From assembly GCA_965230205.1 (NCBI GenBank), contig OZ245996.1, positions 3,844,001 through 3,908,000 of the forward strand: DNA of 64,000 nt. The letters run 5' to 3'. This document shows positions 17,893-27,442 of this stretch, piece after piece. The first letter of the stretch is position 1; the number at the start of each line of letters is the position of its first letter. This stretch comes from CANLBN01 sp965230205. GTDB lineage: Bacteria > Pseudomonadota > Gammaproteobacteria > Pseudomonadales > Cellvibrionaceae. The translations under genes were made by a program, and so were the position numbers. Below the pieces are notes generated by a model that worked only from the letters and a program-made list of their open reading frames with translations, made no database searches and was not told where the DNA came from.

Positions 17893-18710
17893 TAACCTGC
17901 TTCCCAGAACCGTGTTTTTTGGCTGTCATTATCAATCGATCGTAGCCACTTCAGTAAGCTACGGTAGGCTCCTGTGCCATGGCTCGCTTCTGCATATAAA
18001 TTAGGTGGCATTCCCTGCTTACTCGCATTCCGCAACTGAGTATCAACGGGCACTTTGCCTGGCCAGGTTTCTCTGCCATAGCGATGCCGGATTTCTCGTA
18101 ATGATCCAACTGATGCCTGTGTTCGCTGATCGTACATTGTTGGCACAATCACATAGTCCAGCTCTTTTTTCTGCGAATGTCCGAGCATTCGCAGGGTGTG
18201 TAACATTCTTTCCAAGCCTTTTAAAGCAAGAAACTCTGTTTGTACGGGGATAATCAAGCGGTCACATGCTGCCAACCCATTAATCAGTAACACTCCTAAG
18301 ATCGGTGGCGAATCAATAATGACCAAATCAAAGTCATCTTCCAGATTTTTTAATGTTTTGGTGAGAACAAGCCCCATACCATCCTTACCAATTGCACGAC
18401 GTTCTAACGTTGCTAATGCTGTGGAAGCCGGTAGCAAAACGATGTTTTCAAATTGAGTAGGCAGGAGCAACTGAGCAATATTTTCTAAGCAGATATTGTT
18501 AGGGTTTTGGAACAGGTTGAAAACACTATTATTAATAGTGTCAGGATCTTGACCAAAATAACTGGTCAGTGAACCATGGGGATCGAGGTCTACAAACAAT
18601 ACCCGCTGGCCACTTTCGGCAGCGAGACCGCCTAGCGCAACGGTTGTGGTTGTTTTGCCTACACCACCTTTTTGATTGGCAACGGTCCAGATATCCAAAG
18701 CTTGCCCCAT
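17892..18710 (-). CDS. parC: ParA-like ATPase of the chemotaxis cluster (ParC, polar array localisation)
   Basis: A 272-residue Walker-type ATPase with the deviant Walker A loop QKGGVGKTTTTVALGG near residues 13-28, the Walker A' VLFVDLDPHGSLTSYFG, and DLVIIDSPPILGVL. It is a ParA/Soj relative but lies between motD and a CheW-domain gene, so it is the chemotaxis ParC (not topoisomerase IV ParC) that recruits arrays to the cell pole. The stop overlaps the start of parP (TAATG), so the two proteins are translationally coupled. Confidence 0.82.
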   Translation of the reverse strand: MGQALDIWTVANQKGGVGKTTTTVALGGLAAESGQRVLFVDLDPHGSLTSYFGQDPDTINNSVFNLFQNPNNICLENIAQLLLPTQFENIVLLPASTALATLERRAIGKDGMGLVLTKTLKNLEDDFDLVIIDSPPILGVLLINGLAACDRLIIPVQTEFLALKGLERMLHTLRMLGHSQKKELDYVIVPTMYDQRTQASVGSLREIRHRYGRETWPGKVPVDTQLRNASKQGMPPNLYAEASHGTGAYRSLLKWLRSIDNDSQKTRFWEAG

Positions 18711-18864
18711 AGAGTTATTAACAACGTCAAGTAATCGGCGATTACGAGAATCACCAACGTATATAATCTGTTGAGCAAATAGTATGCCTGTTTAAATTTT
18801 AGGAGAGGTTTCGCTATTCCGCCAACGCTTCTGCGAAGCCAAGGCCTGTTCACACTAATCTAGA

Positions 18865-19959
18865 CTATGGATTTAATCGTTGTTCTGGGTCGCTGCTGAA
18901 AAGTAAACCACCACTTTCGGTTTCGACAGGGGTAATTTTATTGCTTTCTGTAGATGTGCCTTGTTCAACGTCCTCCGGTGTTTCTTCAGGTGCGGGGGGC
19001 AACTCATCTTCTAAGGTCAACACGGTATCGATACCAATACCAGGGTTTTCCTCAATTAAACGATCCATTCTTTCACGGGGAGAAAGGCCACTTTCTAAAG
19101 ATGTGGGGGATGACTGTTTTTCAAGACCAGGTTGAGGCTCTATCTGTGTTTGCTCTACTGGAGAAGGGGCGACAGCTTCTTGAATAGCCGCTTTTGTACC
19201 CACTCTTGGACGCTGCATTTTTTCTCTAGCAATCATTAAGACCACTCGACGATTTTGAGCACGCCCCTCAGGGGTTTCATTTTCTGCTATTGGTTGATGT
19301 TCACCATAACCTACTGCCGCCAATCGTTCAGGAGCAATACCTTCATTACTTAAGAGCTTAACGACAGACGATGCACGAGCAGCGGAAAGCTCCCAATTAC
19401 TCGGAAATTGAGCGGAATTGACCGTAAGGTTATCGGTATAACCTTCGACTTGAATGGGGTTATTGAAGTCTCTCAGCAAATCGGCAACGTCTGCCAATAT
19501 AGTATTCGCTTCTGCACTCGGTCTTACACTACCCAAAGGAAATAACACGCTGTTATTCAACGAGACTTGCAACCAGTATTCATTGCTATTCACCTGAACA
19601 ACTTCATCATCAATCAAATCAGAAAACTGCTCGGTAAACTGGTCTGATAACTGGGGTAGATCTGCCGTTTTTTCAAAGGCGCCCTGCCCATCATCTTCTT
19701 TGTTCCGTACTTCTGATTCGATGGGGGTTATTTCATTTGATCGAGTAATTTCCCCTACTTGTATCGGCTTTAACGAACGCTTAGGCTCATTAAAAACTTC
19801 TGTTAGTGTTGTTGCAAGGACACGATATTTACTCTCACTGACTTGTGAAATGGAATACATCACTACAAAAAAAGCAAATAATAAGGTAATGAAGTCGGCG
19901 TAAGAGACTAACCAACGCTCGTGGTTAATATTAATGTCTGCTGCAGGACGTCTACGCAC
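18865..19959 (-). CDS. motD: Flagellar stator protein MotD (MotB family, OmpA-like)
   Basis: Peptidoglycan-anchored half of a MotCD stator. One transmembrane helix with the proton-path aspartate in WLVSYADFITLLFAFFVVMY (about residues 17-36), then a periplasmic OmpA-like domain (VEGYTDNLTVNSAQFPSNWE, LSAARASSVVKLL, AENETPEGRAQNRRVVLMI). The C-terminal 100 residues after the OmpA domain are Glu/Pro-rich and probably disordered. 364 residues is longer than classical MotD because of that tail. It follows motC by 17 bases, and the pair matches the second stator of Pseudomonas-type bacteria. Confidence 0.92.
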   Translation of the reverse strand: MRRRPAADININHERWLVSYADFITLLFAFFVVMYSISQVSESKYRVLATTLTEVFNEPKRSLKPIQVGEITRSNEITPIESEVRNKEDDGQGAFEKTADLPQLSDQFTEQFSDLIDDEVVQVNSNEYWLQVSLNNSVLFPLGSVRPSAEANTILADVADLLRDFNNPIQVEGYTDNLTVNSAQFPSNWELSAARASSVVKLLSNEGIAPERLAAVGYGEHQPIAENETPEGRAQNRRVVLMIAREKMQRPRVGTKAAIQEAVAPSPVEQTQIEPQPGLEKQSSPTSLESGLSPRERMDRLIEENPGIGIDTVLTLEDELPPAPEETPEDVEQGTSTESNKITPVETESGGLLFSSDPEQRLNP

Positions 19960-19976
19960 GATATTTCACTACAAGG

Positions 19977-20714
19977 TTATAGATAACCACTGAGCTTCAT
20001 CTCAATGGCTTTAGGGTTCTCACCATCAGCAATATAAAGCACGCCCTCAATAAGCAGCTCTTTTACCTGTGACTGCTGATTAATATATAAGGTTAATTTA
20101 TTTGCGATAGGCAATAACAATAAGTTCGCAGCGGCAACACCATAAATCGTTGCAACAAACGCAATAGCGATACCCGAACCTAACTCTGCTGGGTCTGCAA
20201 GATTACGCATCACGTAAATAAGCCCCATCACTGCACCAATGATGCCGATGGTAGGCGCATATCCGCCCATGCTTGCGTAAACTTTTACTGCGTCTAAATC
20301 GCGCTGTTCGGTCAGTATCATGTCAGCTTCAAGTATTCTGCGAATTGATTGAGGGTTAGAGCCATCAATTAACAAATTCAGCGCCTTTTTAGAGAAAACA
20401 TCTTGCTCCTTATCTGCCATTTTTTCCAAGCCCAGCAAACCACTGCGGCGAGAAATAATGGCCCAATCAGATACTTTTTTAATTTGTTCTGCAAATTTGA
20501 CAGGAGGAGGATTAAAAACCCAGGTAAATAATTGTAAAGAGCGCTGCAATGTTAGCATTGGCGTTTGCAGCATAGCTGCCCCAAAGGTACCACCAAAGAC
20601 AATCAAAGCCGCAGGAATATTAATCAGGGACTGCAAGGCTCCACCCTCTAGAAAGTTACCTCCCAAGAGTGCCGCGAACGCGATAATAATGCCAAGAAAA
20701 CTTAATATATCCAT
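19977..20714 (-). CDS. motC: Flagellar stator protein MotC (MotA family)
   Basis: Ion-channel half of the stator in the inner membrane, 245 residues with four transmembrane segments: two at the N-terminus (about 3-22 and 30-48) and two after the cytoplasmic loop (about 150-170 and 180-202). PTIGIIGAVMGLIYVM and GSGIAIAFVATIYGVAAANL are the conserved pore-lining segments. The cytoplasmic loop with RRSGLLGLEKM carries the charged residues that touch FliG. No motA/motB set is seen in the window, so this may be the second stator of the cell or the only one. Confidence 0.93.
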   Translation of the reverse strand: MDILSFLGIIIAFAALLGGNFLEGGALQSLINIPAALIVFGGTFGAAMLQTPMLTLQRSLQLFTWVFNPPPVKFAEQIKKVSDWAIISRRSGLLGLEKMADKEQDVFSKKALNLLIDGSNPQSIRRILEADMILTEQRDLDAVKVYASMGGYAPTIGIIGAVMGLIYVMRNLADPAELGSGIAIAFVATIYGVAAANLLLLPIANKLTLYINQQSQVKELLIEGVLYIADGENPKAIEMKLSGYL

Positions 20715-20879
20715 TAACGATAACGCACTGAAATATTCATCATACTTATCCTAAACATAGACAGAGAAGCCAATTAAATCAATTAGATAAGCAAATTCCA
20801 TGCTATTAATTCTGGAACTGAATACGACTGCGCTATTTAGACATAAAATGATTCGGTTGCTTTAAAAAGATAAGGAAAA

Positions 20880-22016
20880 TTACAGAGAGGACAGTAAGGA
20901 CTTTATGTCATGAAGATCAAGAGACGCATCCGATAAATTTGCTTGATCGATAGCCATGGGCATTCCATAAATTAAGCAACTGTCTTTCGATTGCGTTATG
21001 ATACGAGCACCTTGCTGCTTAAGTAAACTGGCACCGTTGCAACCATCCTGCCCCATTCCCGTTAAGACAATGCCCAGAGTATCGGAACCATAGGTATTCG
21101 ACAGTGATGCAAAAGTAATATCGACGCAAGGCTTATAATTGACCTCTTTATTTGAATCAATCACTTTCACTTTACGCGTGTTTTTTGTATCGACAATCAA
21201 TTGCTTACCTCCAGGCGCTAACAATACAACACCAGGTTTAATCTCATCGCCCGTTTCAGCTTCTTTTATATTAACCTGACATTGACGGTTCAATCGTTCT
21301 GCAAATGCGTGAGTAAACGTACCTGGCATATGTTGAATAATCAGTACCGGGAAAGGAAAATTTCCAGGAATATCTTTTAATAAATCACTTAATGCTGCAG
21401 GCCCACCTGTTGATGCACCAATGGCAATAATTTTTGGCTTTTTAGCAAAACTAAGGCGTTTAGGTTTAACAGTATCGACAACTTGAAGTACTGGTTTCGA
21501 TGGTGTTCTATTCGCTATTTTTTCAGAAGGAGCTGTTGGTGATGATTGTTTAGGTAAAATAGGGTCGACAACAATATTTAACTTGGGCTTATCCATTGCA
21601 ACATCAGGTGTGCTGTTAGGCTTTTTACCGATAGTTAACAAGGCATCATAAATACGTTTTTTTATTGCAGGGCTGTCATTTGAGATTTCAGAAAAGTTTT
21701 TTGTCATGAAATCCATCGCCCCTGCTTCTAAAGCATCGAGCGTTGTACGAGCGCCTTCGTAAGTCATTGAGGATAACATGAGAATAGGCAGAGGGTTTTC
21801 TGCCATAATAGAACGTACTGCTGTTACCCCATCCATCATGGGCATTTCATAATCCATTGTTACAATATCAGGTTTTAATTTTTTAACTTTTTCTATGGCT
21901 TCTCGACCATTATCCGCTAAACCGATAACATTAAGTTGCGGATGTTCATTGATAATACTTTTGAGGCGACGCTGAAAAAAATTCGAGTCATCTACAATTA
22001 AAACATTAAGCGTCAT
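20880..22016 (-). CDS. cheB: Chemoreceptor methylesterase/deamidase CheB
   Basis: Removes methyl groups from chemoreceptors and is activated by phosphorylation from CheA. 378 residues: receiver domain first (LIVDDSNFFQRRLKSII, phosphoacceptor Asp in PDIVTMDYEMPMMDG), a linker rich in Pro/Lys/Ser (about 140-185), then the methylesterase domain with the catalytic serine in AIGASTGGPAAL, histidine in IIQHMPGTFTHAFAERLNRQ, and aspartate in TGMGQDGCNGA. It follows cheA; no cheR occurs in this block, which in related bacteria lies with the flgB-type operons. Confidence 0.95.
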   Translation of the reverse strand: MTLNVLIVDDSNFFQRRLKSIINEHPQLNVIGLADNGREAIEKVKKLKPDIVTMDYEMPMMDGVTAVRSIMAENPLPILMLSSMTYEGARTTLDALEAGAMDFMTKNFSEISNDSPAIKKRIYDALLTIGKKPNSTPDVAMDKPKLNIVVDPILPKQSSPTAPSEKIANRTPSKPVLQVVDTVKPKRLSFAKKPKIIAIGASTGGPAALSDLLKDIPGNFPFPVLIIQHMPGTFTHAFAERLNRQCQVNIKEAETGDEIKPGVVLLAPGGKQLIVDTKNTRKVKVIDSNKEVNYKPCVDITFASLSNTYGSDTLGIVLTGMGQDGCNGASLLKQQGARIITQSKDSCLIYGMPMAIDQANLSDASLDLHDIKSLLSSL

Positions 22017-22112
22017 AGTGCGGCAATTTTCGATACCTGTAATACTTTAACTACTAACATTACAAATACGTCAATTCTTTTAAAACAATATAATGCATCT
22101 CAACTTTTCTTC

Positions 22113-22138
22113 TTACTCTATAAAAAATCGTAGAGTAA
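22113..22138. repeat. Hairpin between cheA and cheB
   Basis: TTACTCTA (22113-22120) and TAGAGTAA (22131-22138) form a perfect 8-bp stem with a 10-base AT-rich loop in the 154-bp gap between cheA and cheB. On the minus strand it is not followed by a T tract, so it may tune mRNA stability rather than terminate. Confidence 0.35.
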
Positions 22139-22170
22139 TTATTGTAATGATACACACCAAAAATAATCTA

Positions 22171-24387
22171 CTACCTGACTGCACCGACATAACGTTTCAA
22201 CATACTGGGCACATCTAAAATTAAAGCGATCGTTCCATCACCTGTAATTGTGGCGCCCGCCATACCCGGTGTTCCGTTAAGCATTTTTCCAAGAGGTTTA
22301 ATAACCACCTCTTCCTGGCCAATTAATTGGTCAACCACAAAGCCAACACGTTGAGTACCTACCGAGACGATGACCACATGCGCATTATTAGAGCCATCTT
22401 CGTTGGCAGCACCGTTAACTAACCATCGTTTTAAATAAAATACCGGTATTGCTCTGTCTCTAATTGTGATGCATTCCTGCCCATCAACAATATTGGTTTT
22501 GGATAAATCCATATGGAAGATTTCATTGACACTGACTAGCGGTAGAGCAAATGCTTGTTCACCCAACATGATCATCAGTGTTGGCATAATGGCGAGTGTT
22601 AATGGCACTTTAATAGTTATACGTGTGCCTTCACCCATTCGAGAATCAATTTCAATCGAGCCATTAAGCTGGTTAATTTTGGTTTTAACAACATCCATAC
22701 CTACGCCTCGGCCTGAGACATCCGATATTTCTGTTTTCGTAGAAAACCCTGGAGCAAAAATTAAATTGAATGCTTCGACGTCAGATAAACGTTGCGCAGC
22801 ATCGTCGTCCATTAAGCCTTTATTGACAGCAATACTACGCAATTTATCGGCATCCATACCACCCCCATCATCTGTAATTGATAACAGGATATGATCGCCT
22901 TCTTGTTCTGCCGCCAAGACAACTTTACCCACACGAGGCTTGCCATTTTCTTCGCGGGTATCTGGACCTTCGATACCATGGTCAACTGAATTACGGACTA
23001 AATGCACCAAGGGATCGGCCAAAGCTTCAACAAGGTTTTTATCTAAATCGGTATCTTCACCCACCAACTCTAAATTAATTTCTTTTTTCAAGTTACGAGC
23101 AAGGTCGCGAACCACTCGTGGGAAACGACCAAATACTTTTTTAATGGGTTGCATCCGCGTTTTCATAACGGACGTTTGTAAATCAGCTGTCACAACATCT
23201 AAATTAGACACTGCTTTATTGAGCGACTCATCGGCGGATTTATCACCTAAGCGCACCAATCGATTGCGAACTAATACTAATTCGCCAACCATATTCATAA
23301 TGTCATCAAGACGCTGTGTATCAACACGTACTGTTGTTTCAACCGGTGGCGCAGTATCGCGAGCAGCTGCCGGCTTCGGCGCAGGTTTTGGGGCAGCCGC
23401 TTTCGCTGGCTCTGGTTTGGAAGCAGGTTTTTTGGGTTCCGGCTTTTTAGGCTCGGGCTGTTTAGCCTGAGGAGCAGGAGCCGCTGGAGGTGGTGGTGGC
23501 GGTGAACCAGCAGCTCCCTCTTTCGTTGGACCTTTTCCCTTACCGTGCAATTGATCTAATAAGTCTTCAAACTCATCGTCCGAAATATTATCGCTATCTC
23601 CACTCGCAACAGGAGCAGCAGCTGGCGCTGGCGGTTCTGGAGGTGCTGCAGCTTGCCCTGACTCTGCTGCAATCACTTTACTCGGCCCTTTACCTTCACC
23701 GTGTAATTGGTCTAACAGCGCTTCAAATTCATCATCAGTAATATCATTACTATCTGTCGCTGCAGTAGGCTCAGCAGCGGCTTCAGTTTTTGCAGGCTCA
23801 TCACCACTGACTGCATCAACAAGCTGTTCAAATTCACTATCAGTAATATCGTCGCCCGGTTTTCCGGCTGGCTCATCTTCTATGAATTCAGGTGCTGCAG
23901 GAGCTGGCTCAGCTGCAACGGGCTCTGGTTCTGGAGCCGCTTCAGCCTCGGCAACCGGTTCCGCTTCAGCAGGTGCTGCACCTTCACTGCCAATATCTTC
24001 ACAAGCGACTAAGCGGCCTAAGGATGCAATTAACTCAGGGTCTGCATTTTGTGGCGGATTACGTTGTTGTACATCAGCGAATTGTTCATTAACAGTATCA
24101 AGTGCCTGTAATACAACATCCATTAACTCTGGTGTCACATCACGCTTTCCATTACGCAAAATATCAAATAAGTTTTCCGTCACATGGCAACACTCGACCA
24201 TATTATCGAGCTGTAAAAAACCAGCGCCACCTTTAACAGTATGAAATCCTCGGAATATTGCATTCAGCAAATCTTTGTCGTCAGGTCGTTGCTCAAGCTC
24301 AACCAATTGCTCAGACAATTGCTCGAGTATTTCGCCTGCTTCGACTAAAAAGTCCTGAAGGATTTCTTCATCATCAGAAAAACTCAT
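22171..24387 (-). CDS. cheA: Chemotaxis histidine kinase CheA
   Basis: Autophosphorylates in response to receptor state and passes phosphate to CheY and CheB. 738 residues: Hpt domain with H49 in FRGFHTVKGGAGFL; an acidic/Ala-Pro-Lys linker from about 130 to 350 in place of an obvious P2 domain; dimerisation helices (RLDDIMNMVGELVLVRNRLV); kinase N, G1 and G2 boxes (LVHLVRNSVDHGIE, DDGGGMD, GRGVGMDVVK); and a C-terminal CheW-like domain. The linker contains three copies of an acidic motif, DxEFExLxD, two of them continuing as QLHGxGKGP. It sits 10 bases downstream of cheZ. Confidence 0.96.
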   Translation of the reverse strand: MSFSDDEEILQDFLVEAGEILEQLSEQLVELEQRPDDKDLLNAIFRGFHTVKGGAGFLQLDNMVECCHVTENLFDILRNGKRDVTPELMDVVLQALDTVNEQFADVQQRNPPQNADPELIASLGRLVACEDIGSEGAAPAEAEPVAEAEAAPEPEPVAAEPAPAAPEFIEDEPAGKPGDDITDSEFEQLVDAVSGDEPAKTEAAAEPTAATDSNDITDDEFEALLDQLHGEGKGPSKVIAAESGQAAAPPEPPAPAAAPVASGDSDNISDDEFEDLLDQLHGKGKGPTKEGAAGSPPPPPPAAPAPQAKQPEPKKPEPKKPASKPEPAKAAAPKPAPKPAAARDTAPPVETTVRVDTQRLDDIMNMVGELVLVRNRLVRLGDKSADESLNKAVSNLDVVTADLQTSVMKTRMQPIKKVFGRFPRVVRDLARNLKKEINLELVGEDTDLDKNLVEALADPLVHLVRNSVDHGIEGPDTREENGKPRVGKVVLAAEQEGDHILLSITDDGGGMDADKLRSIAVNKGLMDDDAAQRLSDVEAFNLIFAPGFSTKTEISDVSGRGVGMDVVKTKINQLNGSIEIDSRMGEGTRITIKVPLTLAIMPTLMIMLGEQAFALPLVSVNEIFHMDLSKTNIVDGQECITIRDRAIPVFYLKRWLVNGAANEDGSNNAHVVIVSVGTQRVGFVVDQLIGQEEVVIKPLGKMLNGTPGMAGATITGDGTIALILDVPSMLKRYVGAVR

Positions 24388-24397
24388 TAAACATTCC

Positions 24398-25201
24398 TCA
24401 AAAACCTAAACTTGATAATAAGTCATCAACATCATCCTGACTGGAGACAACATCTTCTCGTTGATTTGCTTTGTGCTGAGGTCCTTCCCCAGCGATATCA
24501 GGGCCGGCATTTTCTTCTTCACCGTTTTTGTCGTCCACTTCAATACCAACAACATCTTCGACCTGACCAGCAATACGTACCAACGATACGAGATTAGTTT
24601 CTACTTCTGATACCAGACCAATAACACGCTTTAACACTTGCCCGGTTAAATCCTGAAACCCTTGCTCTAAAATTATATTTTGTAAATTTTCGTTCAACTG
24701 ATTAGTGCTTACATCCAGTTGCTCAAAAAATACATCGAGTCGTTTGTATAACTCTCTAAATTCATCTGGGGACATTTCTCGGTTACGGAGTTTTGCCCAC
24801 TCTTGCTTCAGTGAAACTGCTTCCTGTCCTAATTCAATAGATATGGGAGCACAGGCTTCAACCATATCCATTGTTTTATCTGCTGCGTTTTGCGTAAGAT
24901 CAATGACATACTCTAAACGACTTGAGGCATCCGTTAATTCGCACTCATTATTTGCTGCTTGGGTTACACTGCATTTTTTGTCGCCATCAACATTAAAATT
25001 AACGATGGCATCATGAAGTCCTCTTGTTAGCTTTCCTACTGACTGAAAAATATGTTTGTCGCGATTGTCCATGAGGTTTGTAATCAGCGTTGACGCTTCC
25101 TCATAGTTATCACTCTGTAATTTTTCTGCTAGTAATGCAGCGCATTGACGCAACTCTTCGATTACGTCGTCATTTACATTTGAGACTACTTGACTATCCA
25201 T
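24398..25201 (-). CDS. cheZ: CheY-P phosphatase CheZ
   Basis: Speeds dephosphorylation of CheY-P. A 267-residue, mostly helical protein; the catalytic glutamine lies in QGFQDLTGQVLKRVI, the family's signature, and the C-terminus DDVDDLLSSLGF is the CheY-binding tail. Between them is an acidic, flexible stretch (about 225-250). It is located between cheY and cheA, only 10 bases from cheA, as in most gammaproteobacterial clusters. Confidence 0.94.
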   Translation of the reverse strand: MDSQVVSNVNDDVIEELRQCAALLAEKLQSDNYEEASTLITNLMDNRDKHIFQSVGKLTRGLHDAIVNFNVDGDKKCSVTQAANNECELTDASSRLEYVIDLTQNAADKTMDMVEACAPISIELGQEAVSLKQEWAKLRNREMSPDEFRELYKRLDVFFEQLDVSTNQLNENLQNIILEQGFQDLTGQVLKRVIGLVSEVETNLVSLVRIAGQVEDVVGIEVDDKNGEEENAGPDIAGEGPQHKANQREDVVSSQDDVDDLLSSLGF

Positions 25202-25234
25202 TTACGAACCTTAACTTATCGATTGGCTGCATGC

Positions 25235-25618
25235 TTATTGAACACGTTCAAATATTTTTTCAATTTTCTCTTTGAGTGCTTGAGCAGTAAATGGCTTCAC
25301 AACGTAGCCATTAACACCCGCTTGTGCAGCTTCAACAATCTGGTCACGTTTAGCTTCTGCTGTCACCATCAATGTTGGCAAGTCTGCCAATCGTTCGTCT
25401 GCCCTCACATGCTTCAGCAAATCAATTCCTGTCATTCCTGGCATATTCCAGTCAGTGACAAGAAAATCAAAGTCGCCGCTTTTCAACATAGGTAATGCCG
25501 TTAATCCATCATCAGCTTCTTGGGTATTTGTAAAACCCAAGTCCCGTAGTAAGTTTTTGATAATCCTACGCATTGTTGAAAAATCATCAACGATAAGGAT
25601 CTTCATATTTTTGTCCAA
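25235..25618 (-). CDS. cheY: Chemotaxis response regulator CheY
   Basis: Phosphorylated CheY binds the flagellar switch. Single receiver domain: ILIVDDFSTMRRIIKNLLRD, phosphoacceptor Asp in FLVTDWNMPGMTG, Thr in TLMVTAEAKRDQIVE and Lys in VNGYVVKPFTAQ. The TTG at 25618 has a perfect GGAGG 5 bases upstream and gives MDKNMKILIVDD; the ATG at 25606 gives the shortest canonical form but has no close ribosome-binding site, and a GTG at 25630 is also open. cheZ follows after 33 bases. Confidence 0.94.
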   Translation of the reverse strand: MDKNMKILIVDDFSTMRRIIKNLLRDLGFTNTQEADDGLTALPMLKSGDFDFLVTDWNMPGMTGIDLLKHVRADERLADLPTLMVTAEAKRDQIVEAAQAGVNGYVVKPFTAQALKEKIEKIFERVQ

Positions 25619-25743
25619 TGTAACCTCCACACTTCGACTTGTAAGCAGTTCTATTTATAGTCTAGACCGAGTTTTTGATGTAGCCAGTCCAAATTTAAAA
25701 AAACGGTTATAACAACGACATAACCTACTGTTTTTGAGTAAAT

Positions 25744-26484
25744 TTATACCCAATCCTGAAGCCTTGAGCGTAATCTCAACGCTGCTTGACTGTGAATTTG
25801 GCTGATTCGAGACTCACTGACACCCATAATCTGTCCGATTTCTTTCAGGTTCAGCTCTTCATCGTAGTAAAGAGAGAGCACTATTTGTTCACGCTCAGGT
25901 AAATCGCGAATCGCTTGGGCAATGGATTGCTTTAAGGTATCGCGCTGGGTTTGAGTATGAGGTGTCGAAAAAGCCCCTTTGTTTTCCACACTTTCTTGTA
26001 GGTGTGGCTCTTCATCAACAAAGGATTCTTCAATACTAAACAGTCGGCCACACACGGCATCCTGAGACATTGCATGATATTCATTAATATCAATGCCCAT
26101 TTCTGCCGCAACTTCGGCACTGGTTGCGTCACGCCCTTCTCGGGTTTCTACATCAGCAATGGCTTCGTTAATACGCCGTGAATTCCGGTGTACAGACCGT
26201 GGCACCCAGTCACCTTTACGCATTTCATCGATAATAGAACCTCGAATGCGAATACCGGCATAGGTTTCAAAGCTGGCACCTTGAGACGCATCATATTTAT
26301 GTGATGCCTCTAATAAACCAACCATACCGGCTTGAATCAGATCTTCTATCTGAACACTGGCAGGCATGCGCACCATCATGTGCTGAGCTATCCGCTTAAC
26401 GAGTGGTGCATAGTCCTCTACGGAGGGCTGTACCGGTGTTTTTCTAGCCTGTTCATACATATTAATGCCGTCAACTGCTATCAC
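25744..26484 (-). CDS. fliA: Flagellar sigma factor FliA (sigma-28)
   Basis: Directs RNA polymerase to late flagellar and chemotaxis promoters. The 246-residue protein contains regions 2 (YAPLVKRIAQHMM, DLIQAGMVGLLEASHKYD, FETYAGIRIRGSIIDEMRKG), 3 and 4 (DLPEREQIVLSLYYDEELNL, GVSESRISQIHSQAALRLR). The GTG at 26484 overlaps the fleN stop as GTGA; an ATG at 26460 is the alternative start and would trim eight residues. It sits between fleN and cheY, the standard position. The anti-sigma factor FlgM is not in the window. Confidence 0.95.
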   Translation of the reverse strand: MIAVDGINMYEQARKTPVQPSVEDYAPLVKRIAQHMMVRMPASVQIEDLIQAGMVGLLEASHKYDASQGASFETYAGIRIRGSIIDEMRKGDWVPRSVHRNSRRINEAIADVETREGRDATSAEVAAEMGIDINEYHAMSQDAVCGRLFSIEESFVDEEPHLQESVENKGAFSTPHTQTQRDTLKQSIAQAIRDLPEREQIVLSLYYDEELNLKEIGQIMGVSESRISQIHSQAALRLRSRLQDWV

Positions 26485-27305
26485 ATTTGTGCACTAACTT
26501 GCTGGTTTAATAAACGCTCGACAAAGAATTCTAAATGGCCACGGGGCGATGATGTCAGCGGCCACTCCTGGATTTTACTGGCAATTTGTTTATAGGCTAA
26601 GGATGCTTTGCAGCGTGGAGCATATTCCAAAACAGGTTTTTGTTTTTGTACTGCTTTGCGAACATTGTCATCAGCGGGCACTGCGCCCGTATATTGCATT
26701 GTAATATCAAGAAAACGCTCACACACCTGACTGAGCTTATTAAACAATAATTGGCCTTCTTTAACGCTGTGAACCATGTTGGCGATCACACGGACTCGTT
26801 GAATACCATAATCTTTATTTAATAATTTTATTAATGCGTAAGCGTCAGTAATGGATGAGGGTTCATCACACACAACAACAATAATTTCCTGTGCTGCACT
26901 GACGAAACTGGTAACGGAGTCGGAGATTCCCGCCGCAGTATCAATCACCAATACATCTAATTGGTCACCCAAGGCACTGAACGCTTGAATCATGGCGCCA
27001 TGTTGCTGCGGCGTTAAGGAAGCCATTTGCTGAACACCCGAAGCGGCGGGCACAATTCTGATACCACCGGGCCCGGTAATTAAAATATCCCTCAAATCAC
27101 ATTCACCTGAAAGAACATCGGCAATGGTTTTATTGGCACGTATACCTAATAAAACATCAATATTAGCGAGACCAAAATCGGCATCTAATAGCATGACTCG
27201 ACGTTGTAACTGGGATAATGCCAGACTTAGGTTAATAGAAATGTTGCTTTTACCAACACCTCCCTTACCGCCGGTGACAGCAATCACCTGTATTGGATGA
27301 CTCAT
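26481..27305 (-). CDS. fleN: Flagellar number regulator FleN/FlhG (MinD-like ATPase)
   Basis: Limits the number of polar flagella, in Pseudomonas by restraining FleQ. 274 residues: deviant Walker A GGKGGVGKSNISINLS, Walker A' VMLLDADFGLANIDVLLG, and VLVIDTAAGISDSVTSF. The C-terminal helix that contacts the membrane is amphipathic (IQEWPL ... FFVERLLNQQV). It follows flhF and overlaps fliA by four bases (GTGA). The pairing with flhF is conserved in polar flagellates and tells us the cell likely has one or a few polar flagella. Confidence 0.93.
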   Translation of the reverse strand: MSHPIQVIAVTGGKGGVGKSNISINLSLALSQLQRRVMLLDADFGLANIDVLLGIRANKTIADVLSGECDLRDILITGPGGIRIVPAASGVQQMASLTPQQHGAMIQAFSALGDQLDVLVIDTAAGISDSVTSFVSAAQEIIVVVCDEPSSITDAYALIKLLNKDYGIQRVRVIANMVHSVKEGQLLFNKLSQVCERFLDITMQYTGAVPADDNVRKAVQKQKPVLEYAPRCKASLAYKQIASKIQEWPLTSSPRGHLEFFVERLLNQQVSAQM

Positions 27306-27442
27306 TGGCAGTAGGACTCCTTATATCATTAAATTCATACGGGTTACTCAAGCTCTGACTCTAATCAGATAAAGTCTTATCGCTATAGTGGCTCTACACT
27401 TATTAAAAAACCGCTTTAATTGAGTATAGATGGTTAATTCAA

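Noticed and set aside
22466..24244. Long open frames on the plus strand across cheA (for example 22940-23470 and 23882-24244)
   Set aside because: They are antisense to cheA and arise from its Ala/Pro/Glu-rich repeats; translations are low complexity without domains.
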